Source: Caulobacter sp. Root343 (GTDB taxonomy: Bacteria > Pseudomonadota > Alphaproteobacteria > Caulobacterales > Caulobacteraceae). From it: DNA of 64,000 bases. A program made the position numbers and the translations under genes. The notes under the pieces were generated by a model. That model was not told where the DNA came from, did no database searches, and worked only from the letters and a program-made list of their open reading frames with translations. Below, piece after piece: positions 42,205 through 51,648 of the stretch (positions are counted from its first letter, which is position 1; each line of letters begins with the position of its first letter). The stretch covers positions 678,677-742,676 of the forward strand of contig NZ_LMDF01000007.1 of the NCBI RefSeq assembly GCF_001425745.1, in the 5' to 3' direction.

Positions 42205-42770
42205 CAGCAGACAACGCGAAACGCCTCCCCGTCGCGGTCGAGCAGTTCGTGCTACGCTGGGGCGACATGGGCGGGCAGTGGGGGGTCAACCGCTCGGTGG
42301 CCCAGATCCACGCCCTGCTCTACCTGGCCGACCGGCCGATGACCGCCGAGGACATCGCCGACAGCCTGGGCATGGCCCGCTCGAATGTCTCCAACAGCAT
42401 CCGCGAGCTGATCGGCTGGAAGCTGATCCGCCGCGTGCCGCTGCTGGGCGACCGGCGCGACCACTATGAGGCCGAGGCCGATCTCTGGCAGATGCTGACC
42501 CGCATCGCCCAGGGTCGCAAGGAACGCGAGATCGACCCGATGGTCGAGGCGATGGGGCCCGTCCTGGCGGCGGCCGAAGACGACCCCACCCTGAGCCCGG
42601 TGGCGCGCAAGCGGCTGAAAGAGATGCACGGCTTCGTCACCACGATCGACGGCTGGTACGGCCAGATGCTGACCGTGCCGCCGTCCACCCTGATGTCGCT
42701 GATCAAGATGGGTACGAAGGTCGTGGGCCTGCTGGGCCTGGGCCGTGGCAAGACGGACAAGACGTCGTAA
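42195..42770 (+). CDS. GbsR/MarR family transcriptional regulator
   Basis: A 191-residue winged-helix regulator. The core is GVNRSVAQIHALLYLADRPM, TAEDIADSLGMARSNVSNSI and the RELIGWKLIRRVPLLGDRRD wing, typical of the GbsR-like branch of MarR proteins. The C-terminal part is helical and may dimerise or sense a ligand. Its start codon lies in the middle of a perfect palindrome, so it is probably autorepressed. The next two genes share the same operator type. Confidence 0.92.
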   Translation: MTETADNAKRLPVAVEQFVLRWGDMGGQWGVNRSVAQIHALLYLADRPMTAEDIADSLGMARSNVSNSIRELIGWKLIRRVPLLGDRRDHYEAEADLWQMLTRIAQGRKEREIDPMVEAMGPVLAAAEDDPTLSPVARKRLKEMHGFVTTIDGWYGQMLTVPPSTLMSLIKMGTKVVGLLGLGRGKTDKTS

Positions 42771-42785
42771 AAAATTTGACCGATA

Positions 42786-42805
42786 ATTTCTCTCCAGACA
42801 GAAAT
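42786..42805. promoter_or_regulatory. Second GbsR-type operator
   Basis: ATTTCTCTCCAGACAGAAAT, an imperfect copy of the palindrome at 42187-42204, in the 66 bases between the regulator stop and the next start. Confidence 0.6.
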
Positions 42806-42836
42806 AACAGGTCGGACAGGAGAAGGGGATTTGGCG

Positions 42837-43553
42837 ATGTTGACGACTGAAAGGCTCCACCCGCCTCCGCGCAGCCGCGCCCTCGACTCCGCAGCCGCCA
42901 AGCCCGCCGACCTGCATGACCTTCGCTTCCGCGTCCTGCTGGGCGAGGCGGGCTGGAACAGCCTGCCGCCGGCCGTACGCGAACGGTTCAGCAAACGCCT
43001 GCGCCCCGGCATGGCCGTGACCTATGCGGGCCAGATCACCGAGAGCCGGCGCAACATGGCGGGCCACGTCCTGGCGCAGCTGTGCCGGCTGATCGGCGCC
43101 CCCCTGCCCCTGAACGACGATCTGGGCGCGGCGGCGGTCGTGACCGTGACCGAGGATGGCGACGCCGGCGGCCAGTTCTGGACGCGGATGTACAACCGCG
43201 CCCACGGCTTCCCGCAGGTGATTCACAGCAGCAAACGCTTCGCCGGACCGACGGGCCTCGAGGAGTATCTCGGCGGCGGCTTCGGGATCGCCCTGGCGGT
43301 CAGCGCCGATGAAACCGCCCTGCACTTCCACAGCCGCCACTACTTCCTGGCCCTCGGCGCCATTCGCCTGCGCCTGCCCGCCTGGCTGGAGCCCGGCGCG
43401 CTGACCATCAGCCACATCGATCGGGACGATGGCGGCTTCGCCTTCGTCCTGGACCTGCGCCACCCGCTGCTGGGCGAGCTGCTTCGCCAGGTCGGGCTGT
43501 TCCGCGAACGCCCGGCGCCGCGCCCCGACGACATTGAAGGACATCGGCCATGA
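42837..43553 (+). CDS. DUF4166 domain protein
   Basis: A 238-residue protein from ATG 42837, which follows AGGAGAAGGGG. DUF4166 landmarks: FSKRLRPGMAVTYAGQITES, LCRLIGAPLPLNDDLGAAAV, QFWTRMYNRAHGFPQVIHSS and the closing ISHIDRDDGGFAFVLDLRHP. The function of this family is not known; it often travels with NAD-dependent epimerase-like proteins, as here. No signal peptide. Its stop overlaps the next ATG (ATGA). Confidence 0.88.
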   Translation: MLTTERLHPPPRSRALDSAAAKPADLHDLRFRVLLGEAGWNSLPPAVRERFSKRLRPGMAVTYAGQITESRRNMAGHVLAQLCRLIGAPLPLNDDLGAAAVVTVTEDGDAGGQFWTRMYNRAHGFPQVIHSSKRFAGPTGLEEYLGGGFGIALAVSADETALHFHSRHYFLALGAIRLRLPAWLEPGALTISHIDRDDGGFAFVLDLRHPLLGELLRQVGLFRERPAPRPDDIEGHRP

Positions 43554-45058
43554 CCGACCTGATCTGGACCCTGGTCTTCATCCAGGTGGCGATGGGCGGC
43601 TTCGACACCCTCTATCACCACGAGCTGACCGAGCGCCTGGCTTGGCGGCCGTCGCAGGCTGGCGAGCTGCGCCTGCACGGAGTGCGCAACCTGGCCTATG
43701 CGGTGATGTTCCTGGCCTTGGGTTGGAGCCGGCCTCAGGGCTTGGCGGCCGCGGCGCTGATCGTCTTGATGCTGGCGGAGCTGGTCGTCACCCTGTGGGA
43801 CTTCGTCGAGGAGGATCGCACGCGCAAGCTGCCGGCCAGTGAACGCGTGACCCACACCCTGCTGACCCTGAACTACGGCGTGGTGCTGGCCCTGGTCGTC
43901 CCGCTGCTGGCCGGCTGGACCACGCTGCCCACCACGGTGACCCTCACCTTCCACGGCGTTTGGAGCGGGCTGTGCGCCCTCGCGGCGGCCGGGGTCGTCG
44001 TCTTCGGTCTGCGCGACCTGGCGGCGGCCGGACGGACCAACCGGATCGTAGCGTCCGATCCCGTCCCGCTGGTCGCGGCCCTGCCGCCGCGCCAGGCGGT
44101 GCTGATCACCGGCGCCACCGGCCTGATCGGCCGCCGTCTCGTCGCGGCCCTGGTCGGCGCCGGCCACGACGTGACGGTCCTGACCCGGGCCCGCGCCAAC
44201 GCCGCCGTTCTGCCCGCCCCGATCCGGATCGTCACCGACCTGGATCAGCTGCCGGACGAAACCCGCATCGACGCCGTCGTCAATCTGGCCGGCGAACCGA
44301 TCGCCGAGGGGCTGTGGACCCCGGCCAAGCGCCGCCAGATCATCGACTCCCGCGTGGAGACCACCCGGGCGGTCGTGGCCCTCATCGGCCGGCTGCGCCA
44401 GCGGCCCAAGGTGCTGGTCAACGGCTCGGCCATCGGCTGGTACGGTCTATGGGGCGACGAAACCCTGGACGAGACGGCCAGAGGCCGCGACTGCTTTTCG
44501 CGGACGGTCTGCGCCCGGTGGGAGACCGCCGCCGAGGCCGCCGAGGCCCTGGGCGTGCGCGTCGTGCGGCTGCGGATCGGCATCGTCCTGGCGATCGAGG
44601 GCGGCGCCCTGTCCCGGATGCTGACCCCGTTCGAATTCGGCCTGGGCGGGCCGTTCGGGGCCGGGCGGCACTGGATGAGCTGGATCCACCTGGACGACCT
44701 GGTGCGCCTGATCGCCCATGCCGTCGCCACGCCGGGCCTGAAGGGCGCGGTCAACGGCACGGCGCCGGAGCCGGAGCGCAATCTGGCCTTCGCTCGGGCG
44801 CTTGGCGGCGCCCTGCATCGCCCCGCCGTCCTGTCGGCCCCGGCCGCGCCCCTGCGGCTGGCCCTGGGCGCCTTCGCCGACGAACTGCTGCTGGAAGGCC
44901 AGAAAGTGATCCCCGCGGCGGCCCTGGCCAGCGGCTTCCGGTTTATCTACCCCGCCTTGGACGAGGCCCTGGCGGACATCGTCGGCGCTCGCCGAACCAA
45001 GTCGCGAACCGCCGTCGCACGGCTGGCGCAGGCCCTGCCTGGCTCATTCCCTCGGTGA
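43550..45058 (+). CDS. Membrane domain fused to a TIGR01777 NAD-dependent epimerase
   Basis: A 502-residue fusion. The first 180 residues hold about four hydrophobic helices (LVFIQVAMGGFDTLYHH, YAVMFLALGW, LAAAALIVLMLAELVVTLWD, GVVLALVVPLLAGW). The rest is a YfcH-like epimerase with the Rossmann motif ITGATGLIGRRLVAALVGAG and the family segments NLAGEPIAEGLWTPAKR, NGSAIGWYG and WMSWIHLDDLVRLI. Overlaps the DUF4166 gene, so they are co-expressed. Ends with a DUF1731-like tail (ALAGGFRF-type: LASGFRFIYPALDEALADIV). Substrate unknown. Confidence 0.9.
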   Translation: MTDLIWTLVFIQVAMGGFDTLYHHELTERLAWRPSQAGELRLHGVRNLAYAVMFLALGWSRPQGLAAAALIVLMLAELVVTLWDFVEEDRTRKLPASERVTHTLLTLNYGVVLALVVPLLAGWTTLPTTVTLTFHGVWSGLCALAAAGVVVFGLRDLAAAGRTNRIVASDPVPLVAALPPRQAVLITGATGLIGRRLVAALVGAGHDVTVLTRARANAAVLPAPIRIVTDLDQLPDETRIDAVVNLAGEPIAEGLWTPAKRRQIIDSRVETTRAVVALIGRLRQRPKVLVNGSAIGWYGLWGDETLDETARGRDCFSRTVCARWETAAEAAEALGVRVVRLRIGIVLAIEGGALSRMLTPFEFGLGGPFGAGRHWMSWIHLDDLVRLIAHAVATPGLKGAVNGTAPEPERNLAFARALGGALHRPAVLSAPAAPLRLALGAFADELLLEGQKVIPAAALASGFRFIYPALDEALADIVGARRTKSRTAVARLAQALPGSFPR

Positions 45059-45313
45059 AGAGGGGGATTGAGAACCGCGCCAGAGCTTGCGGCCCGCAAT
45101 AAAGAGACCGACGCCGGCAGCGATTGGAATACCGCCGAAGATCAGAGCCACGATCCCCATGCCGCCCACACCGCCAGGGTCGCTGCCCGCCATGGAGATC
45201 AGGAAAACCGCGCTGCACAGACCGCACAGGCCTATCATCAGTCCGCCTACCACCATCAGCAGCGCGCCGAACATCTTGGTGACAAGGCGTGCGCCGCCCT
45301 CCTCGTTCGTCAT
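45044..45313 (-). CDS. Small membrane protein
   Basis: An 89-residue protein from ATG 45313 with two hydrophobic helices (MFGALLMVVGGLMIGLCGLC and MGIVALIFGGIPIAAGVGLF) and a short basic C-terminus. It converges with the epimerase gene (ends overlap by 15 bases). Its ATG overlaps the stop of the radical SAM gene upstream on the same strand (ATGA-like), so it may be the third member of that operon. Function unknown. Confidence 0.7.
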   Translation of the reverse strand: MTNEEGGARLVTKMFGALLMVVGGLMIGLCGLCSAVFLISMAGSDPGGVGGMGIVALIFGGIPIAAGVGLFIAGRKLWRGSQSPSSPRE

Positions 45314-46755
45314 CCGACGATCTCCCCGCGACCGCGCCGCAGCGCCCCGTTCCCCGGCGCGCCGGGGCGATAGAAGGTGTTGTAGGTGTCGAACGGAATG
45401 ATCCGCCCATCCGGCTCGACAAAGTGGACGCACGAGCGCTTCACCGTGCCGAGATCGAAATTGTAGCGATCCAGGAATTGCGAGATCACCACGCGGAACG
45501 TGTTCTCATAGCTCAGTTCCTTTGGAACCGCCGCCTCGGGCAGGCAGCACAGCAGGCTGGCCAGCTTCTCGGAGGTGTCGGCCTGCGCCGTCGACAGCGA
45601 CATCAGATCGAAGATCCCGCGCCGCAGTTCCGGATAGGCCTCGAAGGTCACGGTGTTGGGCGCGGCGGCGACGAACAGTTCCCGCGGCAGCATGGCCGTC
45701 ACAGGCATGACGTCGGCCCCGTTGCGCAGGCCATAGCCGATGCAGATCTGGTCCGGATTACAGGGCAGCGGGATCAGATCCTCCAGAGCAAACACCCCCG
45801 CCTCGGCGATCCTTCGCCGAATCTGGGTGAGTACGATGCGATCGCGTCGCGGGTCGAAGCCCTCGTTGCGACCGGCGTCCTGGATCGGCTGAAAGGTCAC
45901 GCCCCGCACGCAGCGCCAGGTCAGAGCATGGCGCACGATGTCCGGGATCTCCTCGTCATTGAGGCCCTTTTTCAGGGTCACGACCAGGGTGGTTGAGATG
46001 TTGTTGCGTTCCAATGCCTCCAGCGCTTCCTGTCGCACGCGGGTCAAGTCCGCGCCGCGCAAGACCATCAGCGGTTCGCGCTTCAGACTATCGAACTGCA
46101 GATAGACCTCGAAGCGCGGCATGAAGGTCGCCAGTCGCTCGGCGAAGCCCGGCTCGCGGGCGATGCGCAGGCCGTTGGTGTTGATCATCAGGTGACGGAT
46201 CGGCCGTCGGCGAGCCGCTTCCAGGATCTCGAAGAACTGCGGGTGCAGGGTGGGCTCCCCGCCCGAGATCTGCACCAGGTCGGGCTCGCCCTCGGAGTCC
46301 ACCAGAATATCCAGCATCCGCTCGATCTCGGCCAACGGACGATGGCCCTCGCGCTTGACCGACGAGTCGGCGAAGCAGACCGGGCACGACAGGTTACAAG
46401 CCTCGTTGACCTCGATGATCGCCAGGCACGAATGCTGCTCGTGGTCGGGACACAGGCCGCAGTCATAGGGGCAGCCATGGTCCGTGCGGGTTTGGACGTT
46501 CAGCGGTCTGTCGCCGGGCTTCAGCCAATCCTGCTGCGATTTCCAGTAGGAAAGATCGTCGGCGATCAGCGTCTTCTGCACGCCATGCTCGCGGCAACGC
46601 TTCAGCAGGAAGACGTCGTTGTCCTCGGCTATGATCTTGGCCGGGATCAGCGCCAGGCAGTCCTCACACAGGCTGGTGGTCTGCCCCAGGAACAGATACG
46701 GCGCCGACTTGCGCACGCTCGCGGCGCCGCTCGCGCCTGTCATAGATCCATCCAT
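45310..46755 (-). CDS. Radical SAM protein resembling tetraether lipid synthase (Tes)
   Basis: A 481-residue radical SAM enzyme. The cluster motif C-x3-C-x2-C is Cys120, Cys124, Cys127 (EACNLSCPVCFAD). Before it are extra cysteines: C30 and C33 (SLCEDC), C54, and the GCPYDCGLCPDHEQHSC block (C95, C99, C102, C110). This layout, with a Cys-rich N-terminus and a GCPYDCGLC block next to the SAM motif, is that of archaeal Tes/MJ0619-like enzymes that join lipid chains. SAM-binding GGEP is at VQISGGEPTLHPQF. It overlaps the Lgt-like gene by 92 bases; the start is uncertain (46755, 46743 or 46716). The reaction here is inferred, not known. Confidence 0.85.
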   Translation of the reverse strand: MDGSMTGASGAASVRKSAPYLFLGQTTSLCEDCLALIPAKIIAEDNDVFLLKRCREHGVQKTLIADDLSYWKSQQDWLKPGDRPLNVQTRTDHGCPYDCGLCPDHEQHSCLAIIEVNEACNLSCPVCFADSSVKREGHRPLAEIERMLDILVDSEGEPDLVQISGGEPTLHPQFFEILEAARRRPIRHLMINTNGLRIAREPGFAERLATFMPRFEVYLQFDSLKREPLMVLRGADLTRVRQEALEALERNNISTTLVVTLKKGLNDEEIPDIVRHALTWRCVRGVTFQPIQDAGRNEGFDPRRDRIVLTQIRRRIAEAGVFALEDLIPLPCNPDQICIGYGLRNGADVMPVTAMLPRELFVAAAPNTVTFEAYPELRRGIFDLMSLSTAQADTSEKLASLLCCLPEAAVPKELSYENTFRVVISQFLDRYNFDLGTVKRSCVHFVEPDGRIIPFDTYNTFYRPGAPGNGALRRGRGEIVG

Positions 46756-47431
46756 AAGCGACCAGCCCCGCGCACAACAGATGGAAGAGATTAAACGGCC
46801 CGATCAACTTGGGATAGGGCTTCAGAAACTCCCAGGCGAAGCGTTGCGCGCCATAGACCATGCACAGGGCGTAGAAGCCGCGTCGCATCGCCCAGTCCGC
46901 CCGCACGGCCAGACCGCCGAGATAGGCCACCAGAAAGAGCGCCATCGACAGGCTCTCATACAGTTGCACCGGGTGGCGCGAGACATGGTCGCCGAGGTCC
47001 ACGCCCCAGGGCAGCCGTGTCGGTGCGCCGTAGGTGCCGTCGGCGGTCCCGGCGAAGAAGCAGCCCAGTCGCCCCACAACCACGCCCAATGCGAAAGGCC
47101 CGGCGAAGACACCGCCCGTCGAGCGCTTCACGCCTTTCAGCGCCTTGTAGATTTCCACCGCGACGATCGCGCCGACCAAGGCGCCGACGACGCTGTGAGA
47201 CAACGAGGGCTGCGGGCCGCGCAGGGTGTTCAGCGAACCCGCCACCCACGCCCCCGGCAAGGCGCCCAGCGCCAGGGCGACGAAGTAGCCGCCGCCGACG
47301 CGACCGGCCACTTTTTCGGCCATCGTCCTGAGACGCCAGCGATAGAGAGCCACGCTCAGCGCCAGCCCACTCAGCCAGCCGCCGAGATCAAAGACGACGT
47401 GAGCGAAAGGCGAGGTCGGGACCGGGATCAT
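46664..47431 (-). CDS. Prolipoprotein diacylglyceryl transferase-like membrane protein
   Basis: A 255-residue Lgt-family protein from ATG 47431; longer frames are not supported. It has about seven hydrophobic helices (VVFDLGGWLSGLALSVALYR, GGGYFVALALGALPGAWVAG). Lgt landmarks are present but altered: GRLGCFFAGTADGTYG (canonical GRIGNFINGELWG; Arg121 kept) and HPVQLYESLSMALF (canonical HPSQLYE; His153 kept). It may be a second Lgt with a different acceptor or lipid. It overlaps the radical SAM gene, so the pair is coupled. Confidence 0.85.
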   Translation of the reverse strand: MIPVPTSPFAHVVFDLGGWLSGLALSVALYRWRLRTMAEKVAGRVGGGYFVALALGALPGAWVAGSLNTLRGPQPSLSHSVVGALVGAIVAVEIYKALKGVKRSTGGVFAGPFALGVVVGRLGCFFAGTADGTYGAPTRLPWGVDLGDHVSRHPVQLYESLSMALFLVAYLGGLAVRADWAMRRGFYALCMVYGAQRFAWEFLKPYPKLIGPFNLFHLLCAGLVAYGWIYDRRERRRERAQVGAVSVPGADHQPV

Positions 47432-47598
47432 GTCGCGACATGGCCATGTCCGGCCGCACTTCGCAATTCGCAGCGCCGCAATCTCAGCTCCGGGACGTGC
47501 GCCTATGCTTGAACTTCGCCCGCGCTGATCCTGGCGCAGGCCAGGCCAGGTCCGGCGACCTTCGACTCGCGAAGGCGCCGGCTGGACTGGAAGCGGCG

Positions 47599-50500
47599 CT
47601 AGAGGACGAAATCCGCCGCCGTCAGCGCCGAAACGCCGACCATCGTGACGTTGAAGTCCGCGACCCCGTCGCCGTTCACGTCGCCCGAGAACACCACCCC
47701 GTCCGAGGTGACGGCATAGCGCACCTGGCCCGTGGCGTGGGTGAAGGCCCCGGAGCCGATGAACACGAAGGCGTGGTTGCCTTGCGAGTTGGCCGGCGAG
47801 GCGTCGATCGTCGAGAGGTCGATCCGGTCCACGCCGCTGACGAAGTCGGTGATCACGTCCCAATTGCCTTCGGCCGCGTCGTTGTAGTCGAAGACGTCGC
47901 CTCCAGCGCCGCCGGTCATGGTGTCCGAACCCAACCCGCCGATGATGCGATCCCCGCCGGTCGAGCCGACGAAGATGTCATTGCCGTTCTTCAGGTCGAT
48001 ATAGGCGACGCCGGTGACGGCGATGTTCGTCAGGTCGAAATTGTCGTTGCCGTCGGTGAAGGCGATGCCGACATTGGCGTTGCCCGCGCCGTCAATGGCC
48101 TCGACGTTGGTCATCGAACTGACGGCGATGATCACGCCCTGCGACCAGGCCGCCAGAGTGTCGTAGCCGGAGCCGCCGTCGACCACATCGGTGTCGCCAT
48201 AGGCGGTGAAGTAGATCCTGTCGTCGCCGGATTCGCCGTAGATGGTGTCAAACCCGCCCGTGCCCATGATCACGTCGTTGCCGTAGCTTCCGTGGATCGT
48301 GTCGTTGCCGAGCTCGCCGGTGATGTACTGGATCTGGGTGAGCTTGACCCCGCGCATATCGATCAGGTCATCGCCAGAGGTTCCGTGGATCTGGGTGTTG
48401 CCCGAGGTGCTGCCCACGACCTCCTCGATCCCCTGGAAGTGGAAGGGCACCCATACGGCGCCCCCGCCGGGCGCGATGATCTTGTCGTATCCGGCGCCGC
48501 CTCTAATGTCGTCCCAATTGCCGCCGAAGCTGATCTGGATGGTGTCGTCGCCATCGCCCGTATCGATGAAGTCATTGCCACCGCCGCCATCGACGAAGTC
48601 CGCGCCGGCGGTGCCGTAGAAGACGTCATCGCCGTTGTTCATGGCGAACACGGCGAACTTTCCGGTCACCGTCAGGTTCCGCAAGTCGAGCGTGTCGTTG
48701 CCGACCGTGGTCACGATGGCGACATTGGCGAAGCCGCCGGTGGACAGCTCCTCGATGCCGGTCATCGAGCCGAGCTCGATCGTGGCGCCCGCGCCGCTGG
48801 CGACCAGCTTGTCCCAGCCGGCTCCGCCATCGACGGTGTCGAAGCGATAATTGGTCCCGTCGGACTGGCCATAGAGGAAGATGTCGTCGCCCGCTCCGCC
48901 CTTGAGGGTGTCGGGACCGCCATTGCCGAGGATCACGTCGTTGCCGGCGCTGCCGATGATCGTGTCGCCTTGGTTGCCGCCGGAGATAAATCCGATCCCA
49001 TCGAGCTGGATGTTGCTGAAGTCCCAATTGACGACGGTGAGCAGGTACTGCACGCCGATCCAGGCCCCGGCGAACCCGCCCGAACTGATCTTTTCGACAT
49101 TGGCCAGCGACGACAGGAAGATGGTCGCGTTCTTCTGGTAGGCCCGGATCTCGTCGAAGCCAGCGCCGCCGTCATAGCCGTCCTGGCCGGTATATTCGCC
49201 GACCAGGAAGAGGTCGTTCCCGTTGCCGCCGATCAGGGCGTCGTCGCCGACGCCGCCCTCGAAGATGTCGTCGCCATTGTTGCCGTAGAGGACGTCGTTG
49301 CCGTCCTGCCCCCGGAGGATGTCGTTGCCCTGGGTGCCGTTGATGGTGTCGTTGCCCAAGCCGGCATAGACGCTCATCGTGCCGAGACCAGCCATGCCGC
49401 TGAAGTCCCAGGCGTCGTTGCGATCGGTCGCCTGGAAGCCGACGTTGGAGAAGGTTCCGCCGTCGATGACCTCCACCCCCGCGATCGACCGGATGCTGAC
49501 GATCACGTTGCTGGCGGTGAACCGGATGGTGTCCGTGCCGGCGCCCCCGTCGAAGATGTCGTAGCCGCCCGCGGGACCGACCAGGAAGACGTCGTTGCCA
49601 CCGCCGCCGTACAGATTGTTGGAACCGGCGCCGCCGATGATGACGTCGTCGCCGACGCCGCCGGTCAGGGTGTCGTTGCCATCCCCGCCGCTGAGCTGCC
49701 AATCCTGAACATCTGGCACGGTGAAGCTGTCGTTCGCCGCCGTGCCGGTCCAGTAGCTGTCGATCTCGTCGATCAGGGTGACGACAAAGTCGCCGCTGCT
49801 GGTCAGGGCCCCGTCGCTGGCCTGCACCGTGACGGTGTGGCTGGCTTGGGTGTCCGCGTCGAGCAGGCTGGCGTTGGCCACGGTGACCACGCCGGTTGCG
49901 GCGTTGATCGCGAAGCGGCCGCCCGCATCGTCGGTGAGGCTGTAGGTCACGGCGCCGCCGTGCGGATCCGGCGCGGTCACGGTCAGGCCGCCCACCACGG
50001 TCCCGTTCGCGGCGTGCTCCGACACCAGGTTGGCCGCGCCGTTGGCGTCGGACGGCGTCGCCGGCGCGGCGTTGGTGACGTCGATCGTGAAGCTGGCGCT
50101 GGCGCTCTCCGACCCGCTGCTGGCCTGGACGATGATCTGGTGCGACGTCGCCGCTTCGAAGTTCAGCAGGTTGGCGTTGGCGACGGTGACCACGCCGGTC
50201 GCGGCGTTGATGGCGAAGCGCCCGCCGGCGTTGTCGAGCAGGCTGTAGACCAGCGGTCCGCCGTTGACGTCAGCGGCGCCGATCGCCAGGCCCGCCACGA
50301 CCGCGCCGTTCGCCGCGGCCTCGGAGATGGTGTTGGCGGCGGCGTCGCTGTCGGTCGGCGCGCCGTTGGCGACGTTGGTCACGGCGATGGTGAAGACCTG
50401 GCTGCTGGCCGCGCCCTGGGCGTCGGCGGCGCGCACCGTGATCTGGTGCGCGGCGGCGCTCTCGAAATTCAGCTTCACGCCGTCGGCGACCGTGACCACA

Positions 50501-51648
50501 CCGGTCGTGGCGTCGATGGCGAAGCGTCCGCCAGCGTCGTCGGACAGGCTGTAGGTCACAGCGCCCGTCTTGGGCTCGGCCGCCAAGGCCGTGATCCCGA
50601 CAAGGGCGCCGTTGGCCGAGCCTTCCGATACGCTGTTGGTCGCGGCGTCGGCGTCGGTCGGCGGGGTCGGGGCGGCGTTGGCCACTTCGATGGTGAAGGT
50701 GGTGTCGGTCGCCGCGGTCGAGGTTCCGTCGCTGGCGCGGACGATGATCTGATGCGAGGCGGCGACGTCATAGTCGATCAGGCTGGCGTCGGCGATGGTG
50801 ACCGCGCCGGTCGTGGCGTCGATCGCGAAGCGACCGCCGGCGTCGTCGACCAGACTGTAGGCCAGCACGCCGCCGTTCGGATCGCTGGCCCCGATCGCCA
50901 AACCGGCCACGACGGCGCCGTTCGCCGCGCCTTCCGACACCGTGTTGGCCGCGCCGTCAGCGTCCGCCGCAGCGGTCGGCGCGACATTCGTCACATGGAT
51001 GGAGACGCTGGCCGAAGCGACGGCCGTCCCGTCACTGACTTGCACGGTAATCTGGTGCGAGGTCGCCGCCTCGAAGTTCAGCTTGGTCGCGTCCGCCACC
51101 GTCACGACCCCGGTCGTGGCGTCTATGGCGAAGCGGCCGCCGGCGTTGTCCAGCAGGCTGTAGGTCAGGGTCTGGCCCGCGTCGGGGTCGATCGCGCCCA
51201 GCAAAAGGCCGGCGACGGCCGTCCCGTTCGCGGCGCCCTCGGCGACGGTGTTGTCCGCGGCGTCGCCGTCGGTCGGCGCGCCGGGCGCGGTGTTGGGGTC
51301 GGGCAGGTCAATGATCGTCGAGCCGAACTTCAGGTGCTCGACATGGGTCAGGGTGTCGGTCCCGTCGGGACCGGTGATGGTCGCCGAAGCCTTGTCGCCG
51401 CTCCAGACATAGTCTCCCGCCGCGCCCGAGAAGACCGCCGTGTCGTCGCCGTCCCCGCCGTCGAGCAGATCGTCGCCCACACCGCCGGTCAGCAGGTCAT
51501 CACCGTCGTCGCCATACAGAGCGTCGGCGTCGAGCCCGCCGGAGATGTCGTCGTTGCCCGCGCCGCCATGGATCAGGTCAGCGGTGTCCGGCGCCCCCTC
51601 GTCACCGGCATAGACGTCGTCACCCGAGCTCAGATTCTTCACGTACAT
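47599..51648 (-). CDS. Large secreted protein with cadherin-like and RTX repeats (type I secretion)
   Basis: A 1349-residue protein, ATG 51648. N-terminus: RTX calcium-binding nonapeptides (GGAGNDDISGGLDADALYG). Residues about 115-640 hold five cadherin-like units of about 100 residues, each with a GGRFAI-type core (GGRFAIDATTGVVTVAD). Then many more RTX arrays to about 1240 (GGDGNDTLTGGVGDDVIIGG) interspersed with filament-like segments. The C-terminus (VITDFVSGVDRIDLSTID and the last hydrophobic residues ADFVL) is a serralysin-type type I secretion signal. No N-terminal signal peptide. It is exported by an ABC/MFP/TolC system, not in this window; likely an adhesin or surface protein. Confidence 0.9.
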   Translation of the reverse strand: MYVKNLSSGDDVYAGDEGAPDTADLIHGGAGNDDISGGLDADALYGDDGDDLLTGGVGDDLLDGGDGDDTAVFSGAAGDYVWSGDKASATITGPDGTDTLTHVEHLKFGSTIIDLPDPNTAPGAPTDGDAADNTVAEGAANGTAVAGLLLGAIDPDAGQTLTYSLLDNAGGRFAIDATTGVVTVADATKLNFEAATSHQITVQVSDGTAVASASVSIHVTNVAPTAAADADGAANTVSEGAANGAVVAGLAIGASDPNGGVLAYSLVDDAGGRFAIDATTGAVTIADASLIDYDVAASHQIIVRASDGTSTAATDTTFTIEVANAAPTPPTDADAATNSVSEGSANGALVGITALAAEPKTGAVTYSLSDDAGGRFAIDATTGVVTVADGVKLNFESAAAHQITVRAADAQGAASSQVFTIAVTNVANGAPTDSDAAANTISEAAANGAVVAGLAIGAADVNGGPLVYSLLDNAGGRFAINAATGVVTVANANLLNFEAATSHQIIVQASSGSESASASFTIDVTNAAPATPSDANGAANLVSEHAANGTVVGGLTVTAPDPHGGAVTYSLTDDAGGRFAINAATGVVTVANASLLDADTQASHTVTVQASDGALTSSGDFVVTLIDEIDSYWTGTAANDSFTVPDVQDWQLSGGDGNDTLTGGVGDDVIIGGAGSNNLYGGGGNDVFLVGPAGGYDIFDGGAGTDTIRFTASNVIVSIRSIAGVEVIDGGTFSNVGFQATDRNDAWDFSGMAGLGTMSVYAGLGNDTINGTQGNDILRGQDGNDVLYGNNGDDIFEGGVGDDALIGGNGNDLFLVGEYTGQDGYDGGAGFDEIRAYQKNATIFLSSLANVEKISSGGFAGAWIGVQYLLTVVNWDFSNIQLDGIGFISGGNQGDTIIGSAGNDVILGNGGPDTLKGGAGDDIFLYGQSDGTNYRFDTVDGGAGWDKLVASGAGATIELGSMTGIEELSTGGFANVAIVTTVGNDTLDLRNLTVTGKFAVFAMNNGDDVFYGTAGADFVDGGGGNDFIDTGDGDDTIQISFGGNWDDIRGGAGYDKIIAPGGGAVWVPFHFQGIEEVVGSTSGNTQIHGTSGDDLIDMRGVKLTQIQYITGELGNDTIHGSYGNDVIMGTGGFDTIYGESGDDRIYFTAYGDTDVVDGGSGYDTLAAWSQGVIIAVSSMTNVEAIDGAGNANVGIAFTDGNDNFDLTNIAVTGVAYIDLKNGNDIFVGSTGGDRIIGGLGSDTMTGGAGGDVFDYNDAAEGNWDVITDFVSGVDRIDLSTIDASPANSQGNHAFVFIGSGAFTHATGQVRYAVTSDGVVFSGDVNGDGVADFNVTMVGVSALTAADFVL

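Noticed and set aside
48200..49700. Short regular DNA repeats that look CRISPR-like
   Set aside because: The periodicity comes from glycine-aspartate RTX nonapeptides in the coding frame; units are 27 bases with no spacers.
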